From positions 20,136,308-20,200,307 of the forward strand of contig JALIGW010000014.1 in assembly GCA_023053685.1 (NCBI GenBank): 64,000 nucleotides of DNA, read 5' to 3'. A program made the position numbers and the translations under genes. The DNA is from Diadophis punctatus similis. Lineage: Eukaryota; Chordata; Lepidosauria; Squamata; Dipsadidae. How positions within the stretch are numbered: the first letter of the stretch is position 1; every line of letters begins with the position of its first letter. Shown here piece by piece: positions 34,187-44,760 of this stretch. A model generated the notes under the pieces. That model had not been told where the DNA came from. It searched no databases and was given only the letters and a program-made list of their open reading frames with translations.

Positions 34187-35165
34187 ATTATCTTCTAAAA
34201 CCTTTACAAGATTACATGGAAATACACCTTTATACTTTTTTTTACTCTATCTTACTGTTAACTAAGGCATTAGCATCCCCAATAGTAATTAAATTCTCTA
34301 TTCCTAGTTCTGTAAATTTATCGTGTAATTTTTTATAAGATTCAAATTATCATTTGAGGCATAGTGTGTTGTGAGTATAGCAAGTAGTCTTAAATTCTCT
34401 TTTTTGATATGTACTTCTTGGAGAGCAATTACATTGATGTCACGTTTTTCCCTTTTTTTTTTGTTTAAAAAATGTTTGAGTTTTTTACTTCCGGTTATTA
34501 AGTCCATTTATTTTGCTGAATGTTATTTTTATTTCTTCGGACATTATTATTTATAATATCTTTTAGTATGCTTCGTCTCTCTTAGCACTCTGCTTTGCGT
34601 TTTCTCTTGCTGTCTCTGTTTCTTAATGACCTCCTTTTGTTTCTTCCTTTCTTCTACTAGATCTTCTTCTTCTTGGCTTCTATCTTCTAAATCTTCTCTG
34701 CTTTCCCTACTTTCTCTGCTGAGTTGTTCTTCTTCTATTAGGCCGCTTTGTTCACCAAAATTTCGTGCTTGTTCTACTGAATTGATTCTGATCTTCTTCT
34801 CCTGCCATGTTATCAAGAGCCCCTCCGGCATCAGCCATCTATACATTATATTATCCTTTATTAATCTTTTAGTTAGGAAATGATATTGTTTCCTATTATC
34901 TCTGATTCTACGGGGGACTTGTTTTAATATAATTATTTCCTTGTCCTTATATGAAATTGTCTCATTGTAAGGAAAAAATTTTTAACAGAACAATTAATCA
35001 AGGAAATAACTTGCCTCCAGAAGTTGTGAGTGCTCCATCACTGGAGGTTTTCAAGAAGAGACTGGACAACCATTTGACCAGGATGGTATAGTCTCTCTCG
35101 CCTTGGGCAGGGAGTTGGACTACAAGACTCCCAAGATTCCCTATGATTCTATATTCTATGTCTCT

Positions 35166-35426
35166 GGACACAATTTTATTATTACCTGCAGAATCTTTTA
35201 TAGTTCAGTCCTCATTATCTATGAAACCATCTGCCTGAGGAGGATCTGCCTTCCTTGTGCATTCACCTTTTTTTGATTCCCTCCTTTGAGGAGTCAAGGC
35301 AGACATTTCTCATGGTCCATCTGATCCTGCGGAATGTTCTCCCCTCCCCAAACACTGGACTTGCCCTATCCTGATATTGTGCCAGAAAGAGATGGACTAT
35401 CCTGAAAAAGTGGATTGATGGGATAC
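35166..35426. other. Nothing recognised
   Basis: Short unique-looking spacer between CR1 and the next MITE. Confidence 0.4.
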
Positions 35427-35817
35427 AGGTAGTCCTCGACTTACGACCACATTTGAGCCCAACATTTCTGTTGCTAAGTGAGACATTTGTTATGTGAATT
35501 ATTTAGCCCCATTTTATGACTTTTCTTGTCATGATTGTTAAGTGAATCAATGGAGTTGTTAATTTAGTAACCGGGTTGTTAAGTGAATCTGGCTTCCCCA
35601 TTGCCTGTCAGAAGGTCGCAAAAGGGGATCACGTGACCCCAGGACACTGCAACTGTCATAAATATGAGTCAATTGCCAAGCATCCGAATTTTGATCACAT
35701 AACCATGGGGATGCGGCAATGGTCGTAAGTGTGAAAAACAGTCAAAAGACACATTTTAATGCAGTTGTAACTTCGAACGGTCACTAAATGAATTGCTGTA
35801 AGTCAAGGACTACATGT
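35427..35817. mobile_element. MITE of the ACAGGTAGTCCTCGACTTA family
   Basis: Best-preserved ends: ACAGGTAGTCCTCGACTTAC and GTAAGTCAAGGACTACATGT. Interior as in 16533-16938. Confidence 0.88.
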
Positions 35818-35829
35818 AGAGATGCTGGA

Positions 35830-37890
35830 TAGAATATTGTATAGCGAATTCTTCCCTGAACTGAGACGGGGTGGAGATGTACAACTGGGTATCGTCAGCA
35901 TATTGCTGGTACCTCACACCGTGTCGTCGGATGATCTCACCCAGCGTTTTCATGTAGATGTTAAACAGGATAGGCAAGAGGACCTAGCCCTGAGAAACCC
36001 CGCAAATCAGGGGTCTAAAGGCCGACCTCTGACCCCCTGTCAACACCGACTGCATCCTATCAGAGAGGTAGGAGGGGAACCACCATAAACAATGCCTCCC
36101 ACTCCCAACTCGCCAAGTCGGCGCAGAAGGATACCATGGTACATGGCTTTCGATACAATGGTATCGAAAGCCGCTGAGAGTAGCACCAGGATGGAGGAAT
36201 TACACAACATCGCCAATGATCATCCATGAGGGTGACCAAAGCAGTTTCCGTGCTGTAGCCACACCTGAAACCCGATTGAAAGGGATCAAGATAATCAGTG
36301 TCTTCCAATAACCACAGGAGTTGAAGCGCCACCACTTTCTCTACAACCTTACTCACAAAGGGTAGGCTGGAGACTGGATGGAAGTTCTTTAAATCCGCTG
36401 GGTCCAGGGAAGTCTTCTTGAGGAGGGGCCTCACCACTGCAGCTTTTAAGGGCTGTGGGATGGATCCCTCTCTCAGAGAAGTGATCACAACCACCTGGAG
36501 CCAGCCGCGTGACACCTCCCTGCTGGCCGAAACCAGCCAGGAGGGGCACAGGTCCAGTAAACAAGTGGAGGAACTCATCGCTCCTATGGCCTTGTCAACA
36601 TCATCAGGAGTGATAGGCTCAAATTCATCCCATATAACAGGACTAAGACCTGCCCTTGTCGTCTCAGCTTGCTCTGTCCAATCGGAGTCCAGGTCTGTCC
36701 GAATCTGAGTGACTTTATCTGCCAAAAACTGAGCAAATTCCTCAGCTCTGCCCTGTAAGGGCTCCTCAATTCCCCCCTTAACAAGGAGGGAGCGAGTCAC
36801 TCTAAACAGGGCGGCTGGGCGTGAATCGGCAGATGCAATAAGAGCAGAAAAATGTGAACATTTTGCCACCTGTATCGCCACTAAATAAGTCTTAATAAAA
36901 GTTTTTAGTAGTGTTCGGTCAGATTCAGCTTTACTGGCTCTCCACCGTCACTCTAGACATCTCTTGTGGCATTTCATCTCCTGGAGCTCCTCAGTAAACC
37001 AAGGAATCCTCCTGGATCCGCTACCACGGAGAGGTTGCAAAGGCGCAATCCGATCTAACGCCCCTGATGCCGCCTTGTTCCAGGCAGCTAACAGAGACTC
37101 AGACGAATTGTGTACCAAGGATTCAGGTATCTCCCCAAGTTCCCTCTGGAAACCTTCTGGTTCCATTAGGTGCCTGGGGCGGAACCACCTAATCGGTTCC
37201 GCCTCCCTGCGATGGAGGAGTGGTGCCATGAAATCTAACCTCAGTAGGAAATGATCTGACCACGACAACGGGGAGATGACTAAACCCCTCAACTTCAGAT
37301 CATCCCTCCACTGCCCTGAGAGAAACACTAGGTCAAACGTGTGACCTCCCTCATGAGTCGGACCCTGAACTACTTGGGTCAGGTCCATGGTTGTCATGGA
37401 AGCCATGAACTCCTGGGCTGCATCCGAGGATTCGCCAGGCAAAGGCAGGTTAAAGTCCCCCAGCACCATAAGCCTGGGGAACTCCACCGCTAGCCCCGCT
37501 ACTGCCTCGAGCAGCACAGGCAGGGCCATTTCAACGCAGCTAGGAGGCAGGTACGTCAGCTAAAGGCCCACCTGAACCCCTAAGTCCAACTTCAGAAGGA
37601 GTGTCTCACACCCAACAATATCTGGGGCAGGGATCCTACAAGGACAAAGATTATGGCGCGCTATAATAGCCACTCTTCCACCCCTTCCCTGGGGTCGCGG
37701 CTGATGCAGAACTAAGAACCCGTCTGGGCATATCTTAGAGAGGGGAACCCCCCCTCCTGGCCCAGCCAGGTCTCAGTTATGCAAGCCAGGTCAGCCCCGT
37801 CCCCCAAGATTAAATCTCACACGGGGGGGGGGGGCTTTGTTGACAATGGACCTGGCATTCAACAGCAACAGCATGAGTAAAGTGTATTGA
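35830..37890 (-). mobile_element. L2 LINE fragment: endonuclease and RT 5' half
   Basis: On the - strand, 37529-36948 encodes endonuclease sequence (LMVLGDFNLPLPGESSD, FDLVFLSGQW, WSDHFLLRLDF). 36881-36060 gives the linker and RT start (PVSSLPFVSKVVEKVVALQL, SGFRCGYSTETALVTLMDD), after which the frame breaks with a small rearrangement near 36140-36240. Complements the 3' parts seen in other L2 copies. A G-run at 37822 lies near its 5' edge. Confidence 0.85.
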
Positions 37891-38239
37891 TACACTCAAT
37901 ACACTTTACATTGTAAATCCACTAAGATGACAGCTGGATTTCTATAACATGCAGAATCATAAACCACCAACTATTTTAGTTTAATGTATTGTCAGACATA
38001 AGCCAATATTTGCTTTCTACCTATTGTTGTCCACTTTCATTTTTCACTCCATTAGTGACAAGCCTGTTCTTAAGACAATGTGGAAAGTTGAAATGGAAAG
38101 ACTCAACCAAGTCACTGAAAGAGCTGGTATCTTCATTTGCACATTGTACAAAGATGGCTAGTTTTAACCTGTATTTGGGTTTGATCTGTGTTTCTCAAAT
38201 TTGTCTATGGAGATTCTCATTCATCCAGGTCATGGTTGT
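37891..38239. other. Nothing recognised
   Basis: AT-rich spacer, short ORFs only. Confidence 0.4.
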
Positions 38240-38345
38240 CCTAAAGGTGCTTTTTAAAGAGGCAACTGGACTTTCTTGCTTTTTCCTTGAAGATGTTTTG
38301 CTTCTCATCCAAGAAGCTTCTTCAGTTCTGACTGATTATTTCTCA
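38240..38345. repeat. Half copy of the CAACTGGACTTTCTTG foldback family
   Basis: AGGCAACTGGACTTTCTTGC and CTTCTCATCCAAGAAGCTTC as at 8805-8940. Confidence 0.65.
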
Positions 38346-39382
38346 AATTCAGCAATTTAAAGAGGCATGAACTAAACTCTCTGGAAATTGAAGTACACAC
38401 ATCCTCAAGTGCTGAAGTTGAGAAATTAGAATACAGGCATACCTTGTTTTATTGTGGCTTGTTTTATTCATGTAAAGTCATATAAAAATGTTGCATTCTT
38501 TACATGACTTTCCACCAGCAAAAACATTATGACTTGCTGAAGGCTCAGAAAATGATTCCACAGTGTTATGGCTGTGTTCACAAAACATGCTAAACCAAGT
38601 CAATTAAAAGCCATGATTTAAAGTGCAATAGGCTGTTTTTGTCAATATTAAACTTTTTCAGTGGCCTTTGCATTTTTTTTACAAGCCCAGCCAATTTGGT
38701 TCAATGCACTGTGGAGAACATGGCTTAATTAATTGCCATTTAAGTATAGAATCCAATGTAAATGCAGATATTAATACTAATAATGCAAATAGAAGTAGAA
38801 TGACTGCGGCAAAAGAAAACACAGTATCAATAGTTACCTTGGCTGCAATCCCAAAACACTATTGGGCATTGACAAAATCATCCTCAGTCAATTGCAAAAA
38901 GCAGCTTTACTGGGAACAACTTACATCCTGCAACAGTACCTTTAAGACCCTCAAACATCCACATCTGACTATCCCAAGTCTTTGGGAAGGACTGGATAGG
39001 CAGACAAAAATACCAAATCCAGTCTGAATATCTGGCTGACTATGTAAAAAACCGTAATGATGTAACTCCCTGGGTGGCTTACAAATTGCTAAAAACTTTT
39101 AAAAACAATTCAAAAAAACACATGAAAAAACCAAGATGACAACAAAAACAAACCCTGATGGGAAGAAGGGAACATGATTAATCATGTTCACCAGAGGCCT
39201 GGGTGAGGAATCACCTTTTCAGGACCCTTCTAAATACCAACAAAGGGGTGTGATGGCATCTCAGGCAAACCTCATTCCAAAGAACAGGATTGTGATAGAG
39301 AAGGCACATTTCCAGGGTCCTTAAAAATGGCATATACATTTATTTATATCCTACTTTTATCATTTTTAAATAAATAAGTCAT
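38346..39382. other. Intergenic; possible Tigger-like fragment, otherwise nothing
   Basis: ACAGGCATACCTTGTTTTAT near 38434 resembles a terminal repeat of Tigger/mariner MITEs, but a second terminus was not found. The 119-codon ORF at 38668 has no recognisable motif. Confidence 0.3.
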
Positions 39383-39390
39383 GGCACAAA

Positions 39391-39594
39391 CAATGGTCCC
39401 TCTAAAGTTAGAAAACGGCACGCGGCAATTGGAAACTGCTGTGCGCCGTTCTCTAGTCATGTGCGTGGGTGTGCAGTCACGCAACCTCTGATATTAGAAA
39501 ACAGCGCACGGCAGTTGGAAACTGCCGCGCGCCGTTCTCTCGTTACGTGCATGGCCACGCGGCCGCACAGTGGCTCAGCTTAGAGGGAACATTG
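39391..39594. mobile_element. hAT-like MITE, 204 bp
   Basis: Ends CAATGGTCCCTCTAAAG / TTAGAGGGAACATTG with flanks GGCACAAA (39383-39390) and AGCACAAA (39595-39602), 7 of 8 matching. The interior holds two copies of a unit with GGCACGCGGCAATTGGAAAC and GCGCCGTTCTCT. Confidence 0.85.
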
Positions 39595-39602
39595 AGCACA
39601 AA

Positions 39603-39898
39603 CACACACAATACTCCTTCCTTCCTTCCTCCTATTTTCCCCACAGCAACAACCCTGTGAGGTGTGTTGGGCTGAAAAAAAGTGACTGGCCTAAAGGCAC
39701 CCAGCTACCTTTCATGCCAAGGCAGGACTAGAACTCATAGTCTCCTGGTGATTGGTCCAAAGTCACCCAGCTGACTCTGATGCCTAATGCAGGACTAGAA
39801 CTCAGTTTTTTGACTTCTAGACCTGGATATGAAATTGGTTCTTATAACTCACAGAGGAGACTATTTGGGAATTTGTAATTCAGGATTGAAATGAGGGG
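39603..39898. repeat. Dispersed repeat fragment (CAACAACCCTGTGAGGTGTG)
   Basis: CAACAACCCTGTGAGGTGTG, CACCCAGCT and CAGGACTAGAACTCA twice resemble a common reptile SINE-like repeat with a partial internal duplication. Identity uncertain. Confidence 0.35.
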
Positions 39899-40015
39899 TC
39901 CTTGGTGCTCTCTGAGCTTGGTGGTTTTCTTGCAGACATTTCATTACCCAACTAGGTAACATCATTAGTCCACCCAGCGAACATCATAAGAGAACACCAG
40001 GGTCCCCTCAAATAT
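39899..40015. repeat. Foldback MITE (GTGCTCTCTGAGCTTGG family)
   Basis: GGTCCTTGGTGCTCTCTGAG at the left and GAACACCAGGGTCC at the right; same family as 3667-3783. Confidence 0.6.
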
Positions 40016-40633
40016 AAGAACATATAATTTTTGAAACACGCATGGATCAAATGGAGCAAATACTAGCTAAGTTTAAAGCTAACCCAGTTTAGCATAAAGT
40101 GTCAACAGTGCTCTAGCTGGCTTGGTTCAGAATATGGTGCAGAATCAACCCTTGCATAAACTTGTATAGGATCTGGGCCCCTCTCAATAAACTGCCAAAG
40201 CTCTGATCTTAGCAGTAAGTTTGCAATAAAAGATATAGGTGATTTTAATGCAAAATTAACTGAAACATTAAAAGCTAGACCCCCCCTAGAAACATATCAT
40301 GCCGCCTTTGTATTTTTAGAATATAAAGACATTTTGGAAAAGAATAACCCCTTTATAGGGAGGCTAACTAGTAACAATTGTAGTTATTATGGTTATTGGT
40401 TATTATGTTGATATCATGTTAGGCCATCAATACTGTTGTTGGCAGTCGCTTTATCTTGCTTATCGATTTTTTTAAAAGGAGCATATTCCATGAAATACTG
40501 GTGTCTTTCTTGCGAGTAAGGTGTCTCCATCAGGGCGTCTCCCGGCCCCTAATTAGCCACAGGGCGGAGGGGGTGAGCCTCAGCCGGGTCAGCTGAGACA
40601 GGTTAAGCACCCGACCTCATGAATTTCCTCCAG
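40016..40633. other. Upstream flank of gene C
   Basis: AT-rich up to about 40500, then a GC-rich stretch (CTCAGCCGGGTCAGCTGAGA) leading to the TATA box. No repeat recognised. Confidence 0.4.
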
Positions 40634-40642
40634 GATATAAAG
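40634..40642 (+). promoter_or_regulatory. Gene C TATA box
   Basis: GATATAAAG lies 83-91 bp upstream of the ATG at 40725 in otherwise GC-rich sequence, a good position for a start site near 40665-40675. Confidence 0.6.
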
Positions 40643-40724
40643 CCAGCTCCGCGGGGTTGGTCTGCTCGCCTTTTGGGGGGCTCATTTGTTTTTACCGGGG
40701 TGGGGGGCCGAGGGTGGGTTCGCC

Positions 40725-41016
40725 ATGGAGGGGCCCCTTTTGCGCATCTTTTTCTTCCTGATGGCTTCCAGGGGAGGGAGCGGGCAGCTGCTGGGCGACT
40801 TGTGCTACCGCCCGACGAGGAGTCCCGGGACCCACCTGGTAGCTTACTACTGCCCGGGGTTTCGGGACCATGCCAACGCCCGGTATTGCTGCGGAACCTG
40901 CAGCGAGCCCTTCTGCTGCCCCTTGCAAAAGAACAGCTTGGATCCGACTCGCTGTCCAGCTTTCAACCCGGTTCCCGAGGTGACCAGTTCGAACACAACC
41001 GCGCCTGGAGAGGATG
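40725..41016 (+). CDS. Gene C exon 1: signal peptide and canonical Shisa-like cysteine module
   Basis: The ATG at 40725 (GCCATGG) was preferred over the in-frame ATG at 40686 because it directly precedes a hydrophobic signal peptide (MEGPLLRIFFFLMASRGGSG). The ectodomain holds LCYRP...YYCPGF...RYCCGTCSEPFCC...SLDPTRC, the full C-C-CC-C-CC-C pattern of Shisa/TMEM92/WBP1 proteins. NTT near the end is a possible N-glycosylation site. The exon ends GAT G|GTAAGG in phase 1. The + strand ORF at 40619 is a shadow. Best-preserved member of the cluster. Confidence 0.88.
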
Positions 41017-41802
41017 GTAAGGAGCGTCTTCTCTGGGCTAGAAAACATCTTGGACGTTGAAAATGTGGCACCCCTCCCCTCAGCTTCAGCTGTTCCTCCT
41101 CTGCCTCATTTCGTCCCCCTTTCCCAGGTTTTAGAAGGTACCCGCTCCCTGGCCGACCTTCTCTGAAACGCGGCCAGCTTGGGCTGGTTTATCTCATGAA
41201 CAGGAGACCACCAGGAAATGCCAGGAATAAAAAAAGCAGCAGGAGTTAGTTTTCTTAAGGAAGGTTTCTTCCACCTGTAACAATGGATACTGGAGGGGTT
41301 TGGGTCTTTATTTTCCCTCCGGGGTCTCCTAGCCTTTGGCCCCGTTGATTTTATGCTAGAGTGCCTTCCTCCATCCAAAAAAGCTGGCCCTAAAACCCAT
41401 CCATCGTTTGAGGGCCAATTGTCCAAAATCTCCCGTTTTCATTCTTTAATCCATCCGCTATTTTGTAACCTGGGCTACTTGAAGACGGGTGGACTTCAAC
41501 TACCAGAATTCCCCAGGCAGCCATGCTGGCTAGGGAATTCTGAGAGTCCAGGTTAAGAAACGCAGAACCCATCTCGGAGTGGAAAGTCTAAACTTGTTTT
41601 CTGCCCCCTTGTTCGTGGGGAACTGTGTTCGGGACATGCCCAGTTCCCACTTCCCCTGGCTACTCGTGGGCTGTGGGTGCTCCTCCACCTTTGCCTGTTC
41701 AGCTGGTCCCCACCCTTCACGGATGAGGAGCGTGTTGTGGGACTGCTGGAGGGGCAGAGGATGGGTTTCCAACGAGGGGGGGATCTTTTCATCTCTTTCC
41801 AG
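41017..41802 (+). other. Gene C intron
   Basis: 786 bp, GTAAGG donor and CTCTTTCCAG acceptor. Contains a foldback-family copy at about 41465-41560 (TGGACTTCAACTACCAGAAT). Confidence 0.75.
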
Positions 41803-42704
41803 GCCGGATGAACGTCCTTTGGTGTTTGATTGGGATCGTGGTTGGCACCTTCGTCGTGTGGGCCCTTTGCCGCAATTGCAGGCGTTTGGAGTGTCCGAGA
41901 TTCTGTTTCGACCACGAAGAAGAAGAGGAGGAGGAAGAAGAGGTCGCGATGGAAGAACGCCGCTTTCCCGTTCCGCCTCCCCCCATTCTCCTACCTCCAC
42001 CTTCTCCTCCACGCTATATTGATGATTACCCACCACCGTACAGTGCTATCGATAACTTCCCCTCTGTGCCGGTTTCTGTGACCAATGTACCACTTGGGAT
42101 GGGCCCAACCGAGGGGGCAACTCCGGCCCAGCTCCGTGGGGCCGAGGGCGGATCCCCGCCCAGGTTCCGTGGGGCCGACGGTGGATCCCCGCCCAGGTTC
42201 CGTGGGGCCGAGGGCGGAGCCCGTAGCCGGCTCCGTGGGGCCGAGTGGGGAATCCCGGCCAGGTTCGGTGAGGCCGAAGGGGGAGCCCCGGCCATGTTCC
42301 GTGAGGCCGAGTGGGGAGACCCACCTCCACCTTATCCGGATGACCCACCGCCATACAGTGTCATCGATCCTTTTGCCGCCCCGAGTTTGCCGCCGCCTGT
42401 GGCCAGAGCACCGCGTCGGAAGCGCCGAGCTAAGGCCTCCGGGTCTGAGCTGAGGGCCCCAGCCGAGCCCGCCGGGGCTGTGGGGGGAGCCCCAGCCGAG
42501 CCCGCCGGGGCTGTGGGGGGAGCCCCAGCCGAGCCCGCCGGGGCTGTGGGGGGAGCCCCAGCCGAGCCCGCCGGGGCTGTGGGGGGAGCCCCAGCCGAAC
42601 CCTCTGGAGCAGAAGGAGGGGTCCCAGCCGAGCCCCCCGGAACAGCAGAAGGAGAGGTCCCAGCCGAGCCCTCCGGGGCTGAAGGGGGAGCCTTTGCAAT
42701 GTAG
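41803..42704 (+). CDS. Gene C exon 2: transmembrane segment, poly-Glu, PPxY and 11-residue repeats
   Basis: Joins exon 1 in phase 1 (G|GC CGG ATG) and runs 299 codons to TAG at 42702; the whole protein would be about 397 residues. VLWCLIGIVVGTFVVWALC is the membrane helix, followed by Cys/Arg-rich NCRRLECPRFCF (possible palmitoylation) and nine Glu. The tail has PPRYIDD, YPPPYSAID, PPPYPDD and DDPPPYSVID. Two arrays with an 11-residue period flank the last PPxY pair: one of RFRGAEGGSPP-like units and one of APAEPAGAVGG-like units. Type I membrane adaptor candidate; the repeats are unusual for the class and may vary in number. Confidence 0.85.
42463..42700 (+). repeat. 33-bp coding minisatellite in gene C
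   Basis: Four almost identical 33-bp units (encoding APAEPAGAVGG) followed by three diverged units (APAEPSGAEGG, VPAEPPGTAEGE, VPAEPSGAEGG). Near-identity at DNA level indicates recent expansion. Confidence 0.92.
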
Positions 42705-43700
42705 CTGGGTTCTGCTTCAAAGGGAGCCCTTGTGCTTCCCAAGCAAAGCACCACACTAAATCCCTTGTTTTTAAAATCAAGAAACGAATGACCCTCAGGA
42801 TTATGATTTTAATTGTATTGATTAGCCTTAATTGATGCTTTTAACCATGTACTTGCTTAATGTCCATCACCTTTTTGCCACCAAGCCATTGAAGATCCCT
42901 TCCAAGTGGTTACCGTGTCCCAACTCATGCCAGCAGTGGGAAGGGTGATTCTTTTTGCTTGGACCAAGATCTTCCTCTCCTCCTGCCCCCCTTCCTCTCT
43001 GCAGAGAGTGAACAAACCAGCCGGGCTTGCATTCCAGATTAACATTGGACCGGGATTGTGGATTACCCTCCTTTGTAACAAATGGTTAGAACTGATATGC
43101 AGTTGTGAACTAGCTTTGCCTATGAAAGAAATGTCCATCTATAAGGGGTAATTTGGGTTGTATCCAGAAAGTTGCTAAGAGTTGGAGTTAAGAGCTGTTT
43201 ACTTTCGGAAGTGTTGCTTAGTCATTGTATTTTTGTTAATGTGTACAACTAGCTCCAGGTTAATAGGGAAAAGCAAAGTCCGCTGAGAAGGGCGGGGAAG
43301 CCGACTCTGAAGCAAATGTATTAAATGCTCTTGATGAAGATTTGACAAGCTAGCATTGTAACCACCTGAAATGTTTGGTTAGATAATGCCTTGATTTCTT
43401 TCCTCATAAAGAATTATCTACCTTGGATCAGCTTATCTATGAATGGTCTGCCATGCAACTGTTTTCTGTACTTTTGCCAACATCTACAATTCTAGGTGGG
43501 ACATAGCCAAAGGGGACCGACCTGCCCAGAAGGTTTTTAAAAGTTGCCTGTATGACTCAATCTTTTAGCTTTATCATTGTATTAGGAAAAACAGCCACGC
43601 TGCCTCCTGAATGGGAGAAAGCAACTGTTTTTAACATGTTTGTTAAATCAACTTTTTCCTTCAAATTGTACCAAAATGCCAATAAAAACTTGTATTGTGT
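42705..43700 (+). other. Gene C 3' UTR
   Basis: Non-coding. GCCAATAAAAACTTG gives AATAAA at 43681-43686, followed by GT-rich sequence. No repeat recognised. Confidence 0.55.
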
Positions 43701-43861
43701 GGTCTTTAAATGGTGGTTTGACTTTTCTTTGTGGACTACACTAAAGGTCCCCCCCCCATCCCTCTCCATTAGCAGGAAAGGATGCCCTGCTAGGTATAAG
43801 ATAATTGAAACTTCATGGTTACTTTGGCCAAAGTAACACAATGTTTGCTGTATCCTTAGAT

Positions 43862-43992
43862 CAGGGATGGCCAACCTTGGCAAGTTTAAGATTGTGGACT
43901 TCAACTTCCAGAAGTCCCAGAATGCTGGTTGGGGAATTCGGAGAGTTGAAGTCCACAAGTCTTAAAGTTGCCAGAGTTGGATACCCTTGTCT
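43862..43992. repeat. Foldback repeat (CCAACCTTGGCAAG family)
   Basis: CAGGGATGGCCAACCTTGGC mirrored by the arm GTTGCCAGAGTTGGATACCC. Confidence 0.75.
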
Positions 43993-44514
43993 TAGATGTT
44001 GCTTGGTGTTTGGGTGTGTACCTAGCCAATGCTGAGATGCTTGGTAAATCAGAGTTCAACCACCTTAATGTAGGCTTTTCTAATCTCGATTAATGAAGTA
44101 TATATAGGGTTGTTCCTAGAAGAAACCCACATAGTTGAGCTAAAATGGAATTTGCTTCTGAATAAGCCAAGGGTAACCTTGCTAGAATCCACATGGGGAT
44201 CTAAAGCAAATGCTGAAAGGAAATCTCTCCCCTTTTTACACAGATAGAGAGAGGGTAAAAGGTCTTTGGTGATATTTTCAAAGTTTCGACCTCATGTTTT
44301 ATGTAGTTGCACACTAACATTGCCTTTTATTTGAACTTAGCATGGTGTATGAATGTCCTGTAGTTTATTCAATAAAATGGCCATCTCAACTCCAAGCAAA
44401 AGCCACAATACACAATACACTAGCTGAGTTTGAAGAACAGTAATCCACAAACCAAGGCTTTTAAATTAAAATTGAGTATGGTTTGATATGAGAACTAGGT
44501 TGGAACATAGAACA
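43993..44514. other. Nothing recognised
   Basis: AT-rich intergenic sequence. Confidence 0.4.
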
Positions 44515-44760
44515 TATAATCATAGGGCTGGAAGGGACCTTGGAGGTTGTCTAGTCCAACCCCTTGCTCAAGGCAAGAGACCTTATTCCATTCTGGTCAA
44601 ATGGTTGTCTATTCTTGAAATAGATACCCACAATGCCAGGAGGCAAGCTGTTCCATTGATTGATCACGCTGTCAGAAAATTTATCCTGACTTCTAGGTTG
44701 GATCTCTTTTTAACAAGCTTCCATCTGTTATTTCTTGTTCTGTCCTCTTGATTGCTTTTA
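44515..44760 (-). mobile_element. CR1 LINE 3' fragment
   Basis: GGGCTGGAAGGGACCTTGGA then TTGTCTAGTCCAACCCCTTG and the reversed RT end. Confidence 0.8.

Larger units (their letters stand above)
32665..34966 (-). mobile_element. L1 fragment (ORF1 end and ORF2 start) with internal loss
   Basis: GTAAGGA flanks it at 32658-32664 and 34967-34973. The T-rich left end is a reversed poly(A) tail. On the - strand MYRWLMPEGLLITWQ near 34846 resembles an ORF1 C-terminus, and IKITFSKINGLNNRK then INVIALQEVHIKKENLRLL are the start of the L1 endonuclease. RT sequence is missing, and a TA-flanked MITE fills the middle. Confidence 0.65.
31590..35165 (+). mobile_element. CR1 LINE 3' end split by two later insertions
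   Basis: CR1 C-terminal coding and 3' sequence appears in three pieces: about 31590-31817, 32600-32664 (GAGGACAGGACAAGAAATAA, TGGGTGGAAG) and about 34974-35165 (CTTGCCTCCAGAAGTTGTGA and the GGAGTTGGACTACAAGACTC end). The gaps are filled by a hAT MITE and an L1, each with target duplications cut from this CR1. Confidence 0.75.

Noticed and set aside
41579..42022. 147-codon ORF spanning the gene C acceptor
   Set aside because: Different frame from the membrane/PPxY exon and crosses the intron boundary.
42332..42780. Pro/Arg-rich ORFs antisense to gene C
   Set aside because: Shadow of the 33-bp coding repeat on the other strand.
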